Origin: Seohaeicola saemankumensis | GTDB lineage: Bacteria > Pseudomonadota > Alphaproteobacteria > Rhodobacterales > Rhodobacteraceae | NCBI RefSeq assembly: GCF_020171285.1 | Contig: NZ_JAIUZI010000003.1 | Span: forward strand, 62,001 to 126,000 | Length of the DNA stretch: 64,000 nucleotides | Reading direction: 5' to 3' | Shown here: positions 7,972 through 15,248 of the stretch, one piece after another | Layout of the letters: the number at the start of each line of letters is the position of its first letter | How positions within the stretch are numbered: the first letter of the stretch is position 1 | Position numbers and translations under genes: made by a program | Notes under the pieces: generated by a model | The model's input: the letters and a program-made list of their open reading frames with translations, nothing else | Database searches by the model: none | What the model was told of the DNA's origin: nothing

Positions 7972-9021
7972 ATGACCATTGCAGCACGTCCCGCACACGC
8001 CCCCGAGGATCATCCCAAACTGCCGGCGCGCCGCGTCGGCATTCTGGTTGCCAATCTGGGAACTCCGGATGGCTACGACTACTGGTCGATGCGACGTTAC
8101 CTGAACGAATTTCTCTCGGACAAGCGGGTGATCGATTATCCCGCATGGAAATGGCAACCCATTTTGCAGGGCATCATCCTGACAAAACGCCCGTTTTCGA
8201 GCGGCGCAGCTTATAAGTCGATCTGGAACGAAGACGCCGGCGAAAGCCCCCTGATGACGATCACAAAGGCGCAGACCGAGAAACTCAAGGCCGCGATGCA
8301 CGCGCGTTACGGCGACAGGGTCATGGTCGATTTCTGCATGCGTTATGGAAACCCGTCGACGAAAAGCAAGGTTCAGGAAATGGTCGCCGCCGGATGCGAC
8401 AAAGTTCTGTTCTTTCCACTGTACCCGCAATACGCCGGAGCGACGACGGCTACCGCCAACGACCAGTTCTTTCGCTCGCTCATGGACGAACCCTGGCAAC
8501 CCGCGGCTCGCACCGTGCCTGCCTATTTCGATCACCCGACCTATATTGATGCGCTGGCGCAGTCGATCGAACGCGCCTATGCCGCGATGGATACCCGGCC
8601 AGACATTCTCGTGTGTTCCTACCACGGAATGCCGCAGCGGTATCTGACACAGGGCGATCCGTACCACTGCCAGTGCGTCAAGACCACGCGCCTGCTGAAA
8701 GAACGTCTGGGTTGGGCCGACTCCGACATCACCTCGACGTTCCAGTCAAGGTTTGGCCCGGAGGAGTGGCTGAAGCCGTATACGGTCGAGGATGTCGCGC
8801 GGCTTGCCAAGGACGGCAAGACGAACATCGCCGTCTGCGCCCCGGCTTTTTCGGCCGATTGCATCGAGACGCTCGAAGAGATCAACGAAGAGATTCGCGA
8901 AAGCTTTGAAGAGGCTGGGGGAAAGTCGTTTACCTATATCCTCTGTCTCAACGACGACGACGCCCATATCGCCGCATTGGGTGCGGTCATCTCCGAGAAC
9001 CTGTCAGGCTGGATAGACTAA
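7972..9021 (+). CDS. hemH: Ferrochelatase
   Basis: Inserts Fe2+ into protoporphyrin IX, the last step of protohaem synthesis. The 349 residues include NLGTPD (28-33), the catalytic His218 in CSYHGMPQRY and the metal-site Glu299 in FSADCIETLEEI. No C-terminal Fe-S cysteine cluster is seen. Spaced 57 bp after the methyltransferase, it may share its transcript. A bidirectional terminator follows. hemJ and hemW are also in this window. Confidence 0.97.
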   Translation: MTIAARPAHAPEDHPKLPARRVGILVANLGTPDGYDYWSMRRYLNEFLSDKRVIDYPAWKWQPILQGIILTKRPFSSGAAYKSIWNEDAGESPLMTITKAQTEKLKAAMHARYGDRVMVDFCMRYGNPSTKSKVQEMVAAGCDKVLFFPLYPQYAGATTATANDQFFRSLMDEPWQPAARTVPAYFDHPTYIDALAQSIERAYAAMDTRPDILVCSYHGMPQRYLTQGDPYHCQCVKTTRLLKERLGWADSDITSTFQSRFGPEEWLKPYTVEDVARLAKDGKTNIAVCAPAFSADCIETLEEINEEIRESFEEAGGKSFTYILCLNDDDAHIAALGAVISENLSGWID

Positions 9022-9065
9022 GGGCGGCAGCGACAGATGGCGGAGTAAACGCCGAGCCAGACATG

Positions 9066-9096
9066 AAAAAGGCGGCAGGTGAACCTGCCGCCTTTT
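9066..9096. terminator. Bidirectional intrinsic terminator between hemH and the small secreted protein gene
   Basis: A perfect 10-bp stem (GGCGGCAGGT at 9071-9080 with ACCTGCCGCC at 9083-9092, 2-base loop) is flanked by A5 on the left and T4 on the right, so it can end transcription from both converging genes. Confidence 0.85.
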
Positions 9097-9120
9097 CCAA
9101 GTGTAGTAGTCGCGTGCAGC

Positions 9121-9303
9121 TTAGTTGCTTGCAACAGCCGCGCCAACCAGAACCAGCAGGATCAGCGGCAGAACCCAGCCGCTCGACGAGCCACCGGTTT
9201 CTTCGATGATGACCGGCGGCTCTACAACCGGCTCAGCCAGGTTGCCTGCGGATGCGGTCGATGCGGCGCCAGCCAGGGCAGCGGCGAGAACGAGTTTCTT
9301 CAT
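9121..9303 (-). CDS. Small exported protein with C-terminal hydrophobic segment (uncharacterised)
   Basis: The 60-residue product starts with a signal peptide (MKKLVLAAALAGAASTASA), has a short acidic/proline linker (EPVVEPPVIIEETGG), a serine-rich turn and a C-terminal hydrophobic segment VLPLILLVLVGAAVA. It is probably a tiny periplasm-facing inner-membrane protein after cleavage. A consensus GGAGG Shine-Dalgarno sequence precedes the ATG, and a strong terminator follows, so it is very likely real. No function known to me. Confidence 0.8.
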   Translation of the reverse strand: MKKLVLAAALAGAASTASAGNLAEPVVEPPVIIEETGGSSSGWVLPLILLVLVGAAVASN

Positions 9304-9442
9304 ATTAACCTCCAGAATTTGCGCGGCTCACACAAACAAAACCGCGCACCCAAGTCTTACCTCGTGACTTTTTCTAACCAGCAAAGCGGATTGAATGCAA
9401 ACGCTTGTTGCTGGATCACCCCCTTGGAGGGGCAAAATGTCG

Positions 9443-10051
9443 TCAAATTAGCAACACTTGCGTGCCGACTTTGGTGTAGCTGTACAGCTCTGCGATGTGC
9501 TCGTTGTACAGCCCGATGCACCCATTCGATGAACGGCGCCCAATCTTGCGCGTGTCATGGGTTCCGTGGATCCGGTAGTACTTCCAACTCAGGTACAGCG
9601 CGTGGGTGCCCAGCGGATTGTCCGGCCCTGGTGGAATATAGGACGGCCATTCCGGGTTGCGTTTCTTCATGGACGGGGTTGGCGCCCAGCTGGGGCCTTC
9701 GACCTTGCGGATCACACTTGTTCGACCACGCCTGGTCATCTCATCCGTCAGCGGAACGCTGGATGGAAACAATTTGTAGACAGATTGGTCATCAGACCAA
9801 AAATGCAGCGCCCGGCTGACCGTGTCGACCAAGATCGCGCCGTTGCGGGTGTTGCTGAAATAGGGCTGCCAGCTGATTCCACGAAAACTTGAGATGTTTC
9901 GTGCCACCGGCGGTTCCGGTTCTGGCGGTGGTCTCAGCGGATCATACGCCTGTTCTTCATCTTCAGCGGCCAGCGCCGGCGCTCCGATCAAGGCGGCGGT
10001 GCCAGCCAGAAAATGGCGGCGAGTCGGGGTGCGGAACGGTTTGTTGGTCAT
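9443..10051 (-). CDS. L,D-transpeptidase (YkuD domain), exported
   Basis: Periplasmic enzyme that makes or exchanges 3-3 or protein cross-links in peptidoglycan. The 202-residue protein has a twin-arginine-like signal (RRHFLAGTAALIGAPALA), a proline-rich linker and a YkuD domain with the catalytic signature HGTHDTRK (His162) followed by SSNGCIGL (Cys178). It is divergent from a CAP-domain lipoprotein, and a second L,D-transpeptidase lies just beyond that. Confidence 0.93.
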   Translation of the reverse strand: MTNKPFRTPTRRHFLAGTAALIGAPALAAEDEEQAYDPLRPPPEPEPPVARNISSFRGISWQPYFSNTRNGAILVDTVSRALHFWSDDQSVYKLFPSSVPLTDEMTRRGRTSVIRKVEGPSWAPTPSMKKRNPEWPSYIPPGPDNPLGTHALYLSWKYYRIHGTHDTRKIGRRSSNGCIGLYNEHIAELYSYTKVGTQVLLI

Positions 10052-10088
10052 CGTTAATACTCTGGCTCATTGCTCCTGCGATAACAGG

Positions 10089-10094
10089 TATAAT
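10089..10094 (+). promoter_or_regulatory. Possible -10 element for the CAP lipoprotein gene
   Basis: A perfect TATAAT lies in the 166-bp divergent gap between the L,D-transpeptidase and the CAP lipoprotein gene. The matching -35 region is poor, so this is a weak call. Confidence 0.25.
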
Positions 10095-10217
10095 ATGACT
10101 GGAAAGCCGCAGTCGCAAATCAAAGGCGCTTGTGCCGTTCGATTGACGTGTTTGTGCATTTGCACCCAAGCCGTCCGCACGGTATCTGCAAAGATGTCCA
10201 ATGAAACCGGGTGGAAC

Positions 10218-10724
10218 ATGACGCGTATTTTTATCCTGTTGCTCAGCGGTTTGTTTCTGCTGTCCGCTTGCGGAGCTTCTTACGAATCGACGGGATCGTC
10301 GAGCGGCCCCTCTCAGAAAGTATATCGCATCAGGGGCGATGCCTCGAAACTGCAGTACCGAATGCTTGATTCGGTCAACGCCTTGCGTTCAGCATCTGGA
10401 CTGAACCAAGTGACGCTGAACTCTCAGCTCAACTCGGCCGCTGCCACCCATTCGCGCGATATGTCTGTACAGAATCGGCCCTGGCATTTCGGCTCTGACG
10501 GGTCGTCTCCGCTGGATCGGGTGCGCCGCGCTGGATATTCCGGACCCATGGTCGGGGAAAACATCTCCGAATCGTATGAGACCGAGCTGGAAACCCTGGC
10601 GGCATGGATGGACCAGCCCGGAACCCGCGCCGTGATCATGGACAATCGCGCCGTGAATATGGGGTTCTCCTGGTTCCAGGAAAACAACGGTAAAATCTGG
10701 TGGACTTTGGTAATGGGCGGCTGA
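10218..10724 (+). CDS. CAP/SCP-domain lipoprotein
   Basis: The 168-residue exported protein has a lipobox at LLSAC (Cys18), then a Ser/Gly linker and a CAP (SCP/PR-1-like) domain. The conserved His78 (AATHSRDM) and Glu114 (VGENIS) lie in the typical order, followed by MGFSWFQENNGKIWWTLVMG at the end. The start at 10218 places the signal peptide directly at the N-terminus. Bacterial CAP proteins have no settled function; its place between two L,D-transpeptidases suggests a cell-envelope role. Confidence 0.88.
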   Translation: MTRIFILLLSGLFLLSACGASYESTGSSSGPSQKVYRIRGDASKLQYRMLDSVNALRSASGLNQVTLNSQLNSAAATHSRDMSVQNRPWHFGSDGSSPLDRVRRAGYSGPMVGENISESYETELETLAAWMDQPGTRAVIMDNRAVNMGFSWFQENNGKIWWTLVMGG

Positions 10725-10748
10725 CCCGCCCATTTCAGACCCCGTACT

Positions 10749-11255
10749 TTACGCCCTCAGTGAGATCGCGGTTCCGACTTTGACCATCGCATAGATCTGT
10801 TCGATCTCGCGGTTTTTCACGGCAATGCACCCGGCAGTCCAATCTTTGCCCTTCGCCTTGAACTTGTTGGGCTGACCATGGATAAATATGTCCCCGCCGG
10901 CAGGCTGGCCCAAGGCACGCGCCTCGGCAATATCGCGTGCGTTTGGATAAGAGATGCCCAACGACAGATGGAACTGGCTGTTGGGGTTGCGCCGGTCAAT
11001 GTAATAGGTGCCTTCGGGCGTCTTGCCGTCGCCTTTGACTTTCTTGTCGCCAGTGGGCGCAAACCCAAGATCTACCTTGTATTGCTCAAGTATCTCGTCA
11101 TGGTGCAGCAGGTACATGCTGCGCGCGCCCTTGTTGACCACGACAGATGTGACCTCGGGGCCATTGTAAAACTTGAACTTGCTGCTGCTGCAGCCGACCA
11201 GCGCCAAAGATGCGGTTGCCGCCATTGCGCCTAGTCCGAATTCTCGACGATTCAT
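10749..11255 (-). CDS. L,D-transpeptidase lipoprotein (YkuD domain)
   Basis: The 168-residue protein has a Tat-like RR (residues 3-4), a lipobox LALVGC (Cys22), and a YkuD domain with TPEGTYYIDRRNPNSQF, the catalytic His126 (FIHGQPN) and Cys143 (DWTAGCIAVKN). It should act on peptidoglycan, anchored to a membrane. It is a different subfamily from the L,D-transpeptidase at 9443-10051. It converges with the CAP lipoprotein gene. Confidence 0.92.
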   Translation of the reverse strand: MNRREFGLGAMAATASLALVGCSSSKFKFYNGPEVTSVVVNKGARSMYLLHHDEILEQYKVDLGFAPTGDKKVKGDGKTPEGTYYIDRRNPNSQFHLSLGISYPNARDIAEARALGQPAGGDIFIHGQPNKFKAKGKDWTAGCIAVKNREIEQIYAMVKVGTAISLRA

Positions 11256-11316
11256 GATTCGGTCTCTGCCTGTTTACCTCGGCCGGGGAATACATCCACC
11301 GGCCACAAACTCAAAA

Positions 11317-12108
11317 TCACTTTTTGGGGTTCAGAACCCCGGCATCTTCCAAACGACGCTCGATCGACTCCAGCCGTGCCAGAACTTCGTCACGATAAGC
11401 ATCGGTTCGCTCGTCATCTTCCTCATGATGCGCGTCTTGCATGGAATTGACAATAAGCCCGACCAAAAGGTTCACCACGGCAAAGGTTGTCACCATGATA
11501 AAGGGCACAAAAAACGCCCAGGCATACGGATAGACATCCATCACCGGGCGGACGATCCCCATGGACCAGCTTTCCAGCGTCATGATCTGGAACAGCGAGT
11601 AGGCCGACAGCCCCAGATCGCCGAACCAATCGGGAAAGCTCTTGCCAAACAGTCCGGTGGCGATGACAGCTCCAATATAGAAAATGATCGCCATCAACAG
11701 GAACACGCTGCCCATACCGGGAAGAGCGGTGATGAAGCCCTCGACAACGCGGCGCAAACGCGGCGCAACCGAGATCACCCGCAAAACCCGCAGGATCCGA
11801 AGGGCACGCAACACCGACAGACCCTGCGCACCCGGAATCAGAGCAATACCGACGATTACGAAATCAAAGATGTTCCAGCCGAACAAAAAGAACCTCGGCC
11901 CCTGCGCAATCAGCTTGAGCCCGATTTCAACGATAAAGATGGCCAGACACAGGGCATCGAGCGTCTCGATCAGTGGACCGGCCTTTTCCATGATGCTGGG
12001 CGAGGTCTCCATCCCCAGCAAAACGGCATTCACCAGAATGACACCGGTGATGAACCGGTTAATCCAGGGCCGGTCCAGGAAAAGCTCAAGTCGGCTGCGG
12101 ATGTCCAT
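11317..12108 (-). CDS. Bacterial voltage-gated sodium channel (NaChBac/NavSp type)
   Basis: Six-segment ion channel subunit of 263 residues, expected to form tetramers. S4 (about 98-120) carries arginines at three-residue spacing (R101, R104, R107, R110). The selectivity filter TLESWSMG at 177-184 matches the sodium-selective TLESW motif. The C-terminus (about 222-263) is an acidic neck followed by a predicted coiled coil (VLARLESIERRLEDA), as in NavSp1. The start at 12108 was chosen because earlier codons overlap the upstream gene. It follows the RNA methyltransferase gene by 14 bp. Confidence 0.93.
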   Translation of the reverse strand: MDIRSRLELFLDRPWINRFITGVILVNAVLLGMETSPSIMEKAGPLIETLDALCLAIFIVEIGLKLIAQGPRFFLFGWNIFDFVIVGIALIPGAQGLSVLRALRILRVLRVISVAPRLRRVVEGFITALPGMGSVFLLMAIIFYIGAVIATGLFGKSFPDWFGDLGLSAYSLFQIMTLESWSMGIVRPVMDVYPYAWAFFVPFIMVTTFAVVNLLVGLIVNSMQDAHHEEDDERTDAYRDEVLARLESIERRLEDAGVLNPKK

Positions 12109-12122
12109 AAATCGGCTCCTGA

Positions 12123-13358
12123 TCACTCGGCGCCGGTATGGTGCAGCGTGAAGGAAGCTGCAAGTTCCACGTGCGATGACCAGCGGAACTGATCGACCAC
12201 CTGCACCCAATTCAATCGATAACCTGTCTGGATCAACTTTTTTGCGTCCCGCGCAAAGGTGATGGGATTGCAGGAAACATAGGCAATGACAGGGATCATG
12301 GCCTGTGTCAGCTCTGCTACCTGCGCTTCTGCTCCGGCGCGCGGAGGGTCCAGGACCACGGCGTCGAAATGGCGCAGCTCGTCCGGCAAAAGCGGCTGCC
12401 GAAACAGGTCGCGGACCTCTGTCGTGACCGCCTTTAATCCCTGGGTTTGGCGCCAGGCTCGATCCAGCGAACGCATCATGTCGCGGTCACCTTCGACCGC
12501 GTGAACCGAAGCATGTGAGGCAAGTGGCAGGCTGAATGTGCCACAGCCAGCGAACAGATCCGCGACTCGCGCGGACTGTGCGGTGATTTCCCGGACTGCG
12601 GCCACAAGCGCCGCCTCACCCTCTCGTGTCGCCTGCAGGAACGCGCCCGGCGGCGGAACAACCTGCGCCAGGCCGAATCGCTGAACCGGCGGTTCCCGAG
12701 TGGCGATAACCTCGTTATCCCAGGACAACCGCGCCAAACCATGCATCTCGGCGGCCTGCGCCAGCGCCAACTCCAATGGCCCGTCCAACGGCTTGCCGCC
12801 ACTCACGGCCAGATCCAGCCCGTTCTCGGACAGGGTCGCCGTCACCGCCAGCACGCCTTTGCGACTGCCGCCCAGCACACAAAGGGCTTCGCTGATGCCC
12901 AGCGCGGAGATCAGCCCTGGATCCAGCAGTCGGCAATCCGGCACTGCGGTGATCACATCCGAGGCACGACCGTGAAACCCGGCCAATGCGCCTTTCTTGG
13001 TGCGACGAACCGCAAAACTCGCCCGGCGACGGGATTGCGCCGGAGAGGTCGAAATCGGCCGCAATTCCGCGTCGATCCCCTGCATGGTCAGGGCGCTGCG
13101 CACCACGCTCTGCTTCCAGTCTGCGACAAACGAGTCCGAGGCATGCTGCAACTGGCATCCGCCGCAGGACTTATAGTGTCGGCATGGCGCCTGAACCCGG
13201 TCGGAACTGGGTTCCTCGATGCGAATGTCGGTCAGGCGGGTACCGTCAACAACCCCACTGATCCGCTCGCCCGGCAATGCCCGCGCCGCATACAACGGAC
13301 CCTGGGCGATCCCGTCGCCCTGATGCCCCAATCGTTCTATCGTCGTGTCTATGCGCAT
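12123..13358 (-). CDS. TrmA/RlmD family RNA (uracil-5-)-methyltransferase
   Basis: Fe-S-containing SAM methyltransferase of 411 residues. An N-terminal TRAM-like domain (LGHQGDGIA) is followed by the cluster cysteines 59, 65 and 68 (CRHYKSCGGCQ) and a later Cys in VPDCRLL. The Rossmann core has FAGCGTFSLPLA, and the active site has LDPPRAGAE, YVSCNP and the terminal HVE motif. The target base (23S rRNA or tRNA) is not decidable here. The ATG at 13358 is preferred to an upstream in-frame TTG at 13391. Confidence 0.9.
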   Translation of the reverse strand: MRIDTTIERLGHQGDGIAQGPLYAARALPGERISGVVDGTRLTDIRIEEPSSDRVQAPCRHYKSCGGCQLQHASDSFVADWKQSVVRSALTMQGIDAELRPISTSPAQSRRRASFAVRRTKKGALAGFHGRASDVITAVPDCRLLDPGLISALGISEALCVLGGSRKGVLAVTATLSENGLDLAVSGGKPLDGPLELALAQAAEMHGLARLSWDNEVIATREPPVQRFGLAQVVPPPGAFLQATREGEAALVAAVREITAQSARVADLFAGCGTFSLPLASHASVHAVEGDRDMMRSLDRAWRQTQGLKAVTTEVRDLFRQPLLPDELRHFDAVVLDPPRAGAEAQVAELTQAMIPVIAYVSCNPITFARDAKKLIQTGYRLNWVQVVDQFRWSSHVELAASFTLHHTGAE

Positions 13359-13397
13359 ATCCGCCTGATACCCGCCCGTGATCTGGGACAAAAGCCG

Positions 13398-15248
13398 CTA
13401 TTCTGCCGCCCTGGCCTGATCGGACGGGTCGGTCTGAATGAACCCACCTGACTGGCGGTTCCAGAACCGGGCATACAGACCTTCTTTCTCTAGCAACTCG
13501 GCATGTGTGCCGATTTCCGCGATCTGGCCCTCTTCCATGACGACGATCCGGTCCATTTCCGACAAGGTGGACAGCCGATGTGCAATGGCCAGAACGGTTT
13601 TCCCTTCCATCACGCGGTGCAACGCGGCCTGAATGGCGGCCTCAACCTCGGAATCAAGCGCGCTGGTGGCTTCGTCCAGTACCAGGATCGGCGCGTTCTT
13701 CAGAATTGCGCGCGCCAAGGCTATCCTTTGTCTCTGGCCTCCGGACAGCTTGACCCCGCGCTCGCCCAGATGCGCGTCATACCCTTTGCGGCCCTTGTGA
13801 TCCTGCAGTTGAGTTATGAAATCATGCGCCTCCGCTTTTTGCGCCGCTTCAATCATATGCTCCTCGGTCGCATCGGGCCGTCCGTAGAGGATGTTGTCAC
13901 GGGCCGATCGATTGAACATGGCGGTTTCCTGCGTGACCATCCCGATCTGACGCCGCAGACTGGTTTGCGTCACATCGTCCAGCGGCTGTCCGTCGATGCG
14001 AATTTCGCCGTTTTCGCCTTGGTAGAGCCTTAGCAACAGTGAAACCAACGTCGATTTCCCTGCACCGGACGCCCCGACGATACCCAGCTTTTCTCCAGGC
14101 GCGACGGTCAGGTTCAGATCGCGCACCCCGCCGATCTCCCCTCCGTAAGCAAAGCTGACATGGTCGAACACGATCTCACCCTTCGGCACCTCGAGGTCCG
14201 GCGCGTCCAGTGCATCAGCAAGTCGCGCGCGCGGCGTCAGGGTGCGCATCCCATCCTCGACTTCGCCAACATCCGAATAAATTCCCATCAAGGCAAAACT
14301 GACCCAACCCGTCATTTGCGACACCCGGATGGCGATTGCCCCCGCGGCAACGATATCCCCTTCCGTGGTCAGGCTGTCGCGCCACAGCACGAGCGTCGCG
14401 CCGATCAGCAACACCGGCAAAAGGCCCGCCAGCAACATCAGGCAGAACCGGAACATGGCGGCCAGACGCCCGAATTCCAACGCACGATCACGGAACCCCT
14501 CCAGCGCGCCCAGCGCCGCACGGTCTTCGTGATCGTCATGCGCGAACAGTTTGACGGTCTTTATGTTCGTGATGGTATCGACAATCTGACCCGAAACCAC
14601 CGCCCGTGCCCCGGCCCGGCCCGCAGCCCGCACCCGAACCCGTGGCAAGAACCAGCGGATGAGCAGAAAGTACAATACCAGCCAAACCAGGAAAACTGCC
14701 GTCACCCACCCGTTGATCGACGTCAGCAACGCGAGCGATCCCACCAATGAGGCCAGTGCAAACGCCACCACATTGATCGACTCCACCGCGACATTGGTGA
14801 CCGCGCTTGCCGCCTGCATCTGTTTTTGCGCAATACGCCCGGCAAAATCGTCGTCAAAAAACTGCACGGATTGGCCCAGAGTCCAGCGATGCAGCCGGGA
14901 CGTCACCAAGGCATTGATATTTGGGCCCACAACCACCGAATTCGCGGTGGCGGAGAGCCCGAACAAGACCGGTCGCGCCAACAGGAAGAACGCCGTTCCG
15001 ACAGCAAGCTTGCCCATATTAGAGCCTGAGAATATATCCTCCGGCCGGCTTTGAACGGCGGTATCAACCACCATCCCGAGGATCATCGCCGTCACGGCCT
15101 CGAGCGCGCCGGCCGCTGATGAAATCAGTGCAGCCGCGATCAAGGCCGGCCATGCGCCGGACAGACACCATCGCAGGAACATCATCAATGTCTGCGGTGG
15201 GGGACCGTTCGCCGGGCGAAAGGCGTCTATCAGGTCGGCAACCTTCAT
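13398..15248 (-). CDS. ABC exporter half-transporter (MsbA/ATM-like), second of a pair
   Basis: The 616-residue protein has an N-terminal six-helix exporter domain (about 35-320) fused to a nucleotide-binding domain. The NBD has Walker A GASGAGKSTL, signature LSGGQRQR, Walker B with catalytic Glu (ILVLDEATSALD) and the H-loop AHRLST. Its start overlaps the stop of the neighbouring exporter gene (ATGA), which supports a heterodimer. Both ATP sites look canonical. Substrate unknown; lipids or peptides are typical for the family. Confidence 0.92.
   Translation of the reverse strand: MKVADLIDAFRPANGPPPQTLMMFLRWCLSGAWPALIAAALISSAAGALEAVTAMILGMVVDTAVQSRPEDIFSGSNMGKLAVGTAFFLLARPVLFGLSATANSVVVGPNINALVTSRLHRWTLGQSVQFFDDDFAGRIAQKQMQAASAVTNVAVESINVVAFALASLVGSLALLTSINGWVTAVFLVWLVLYFLLIRWFLPRVRVRAAGRAGARAVVSGQIVDTITNIKTVKLFAHDDHEDRAALGALEGFRDRALEFGRLAAMFRFCLMLLAGLLPVLLIGATLVLWRDSLTTEGDIVAAGAIAIRVSQMTGWVSFALMGIYSDVGEVEDGMRTLTPRARLADALDAPDLEVPKGEIVFDHVSFAYGGEIGGVRDLNLTVAPGEKLGIVGASGAGKSTLVSLLLRLYQGENGEIRIDGQPLDDVTQTSLRRQIGMVTQETAMFNRSARDNILYGRPDATEEHMIEAAQKAEAHDFITQLQDHKGRKGYDAHLGERGVKLSGGQRQRIALARAILKNAPILVLDEATSALDSEVEAAIQAALHRVMEGKTVLAIAHRLSTLSEMDRIVVMEEGQIAEIGTHAELLEKEGLYARFWNRQSGGFIQTDPSDQARAAE

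Noticed and set aside
12164..12176. parS-like sequence GTTCCACGTGCGA
   Set aside because: Only the CACGTG core and a few flanking bases match; about six of sixteen positions differ from the consensus.
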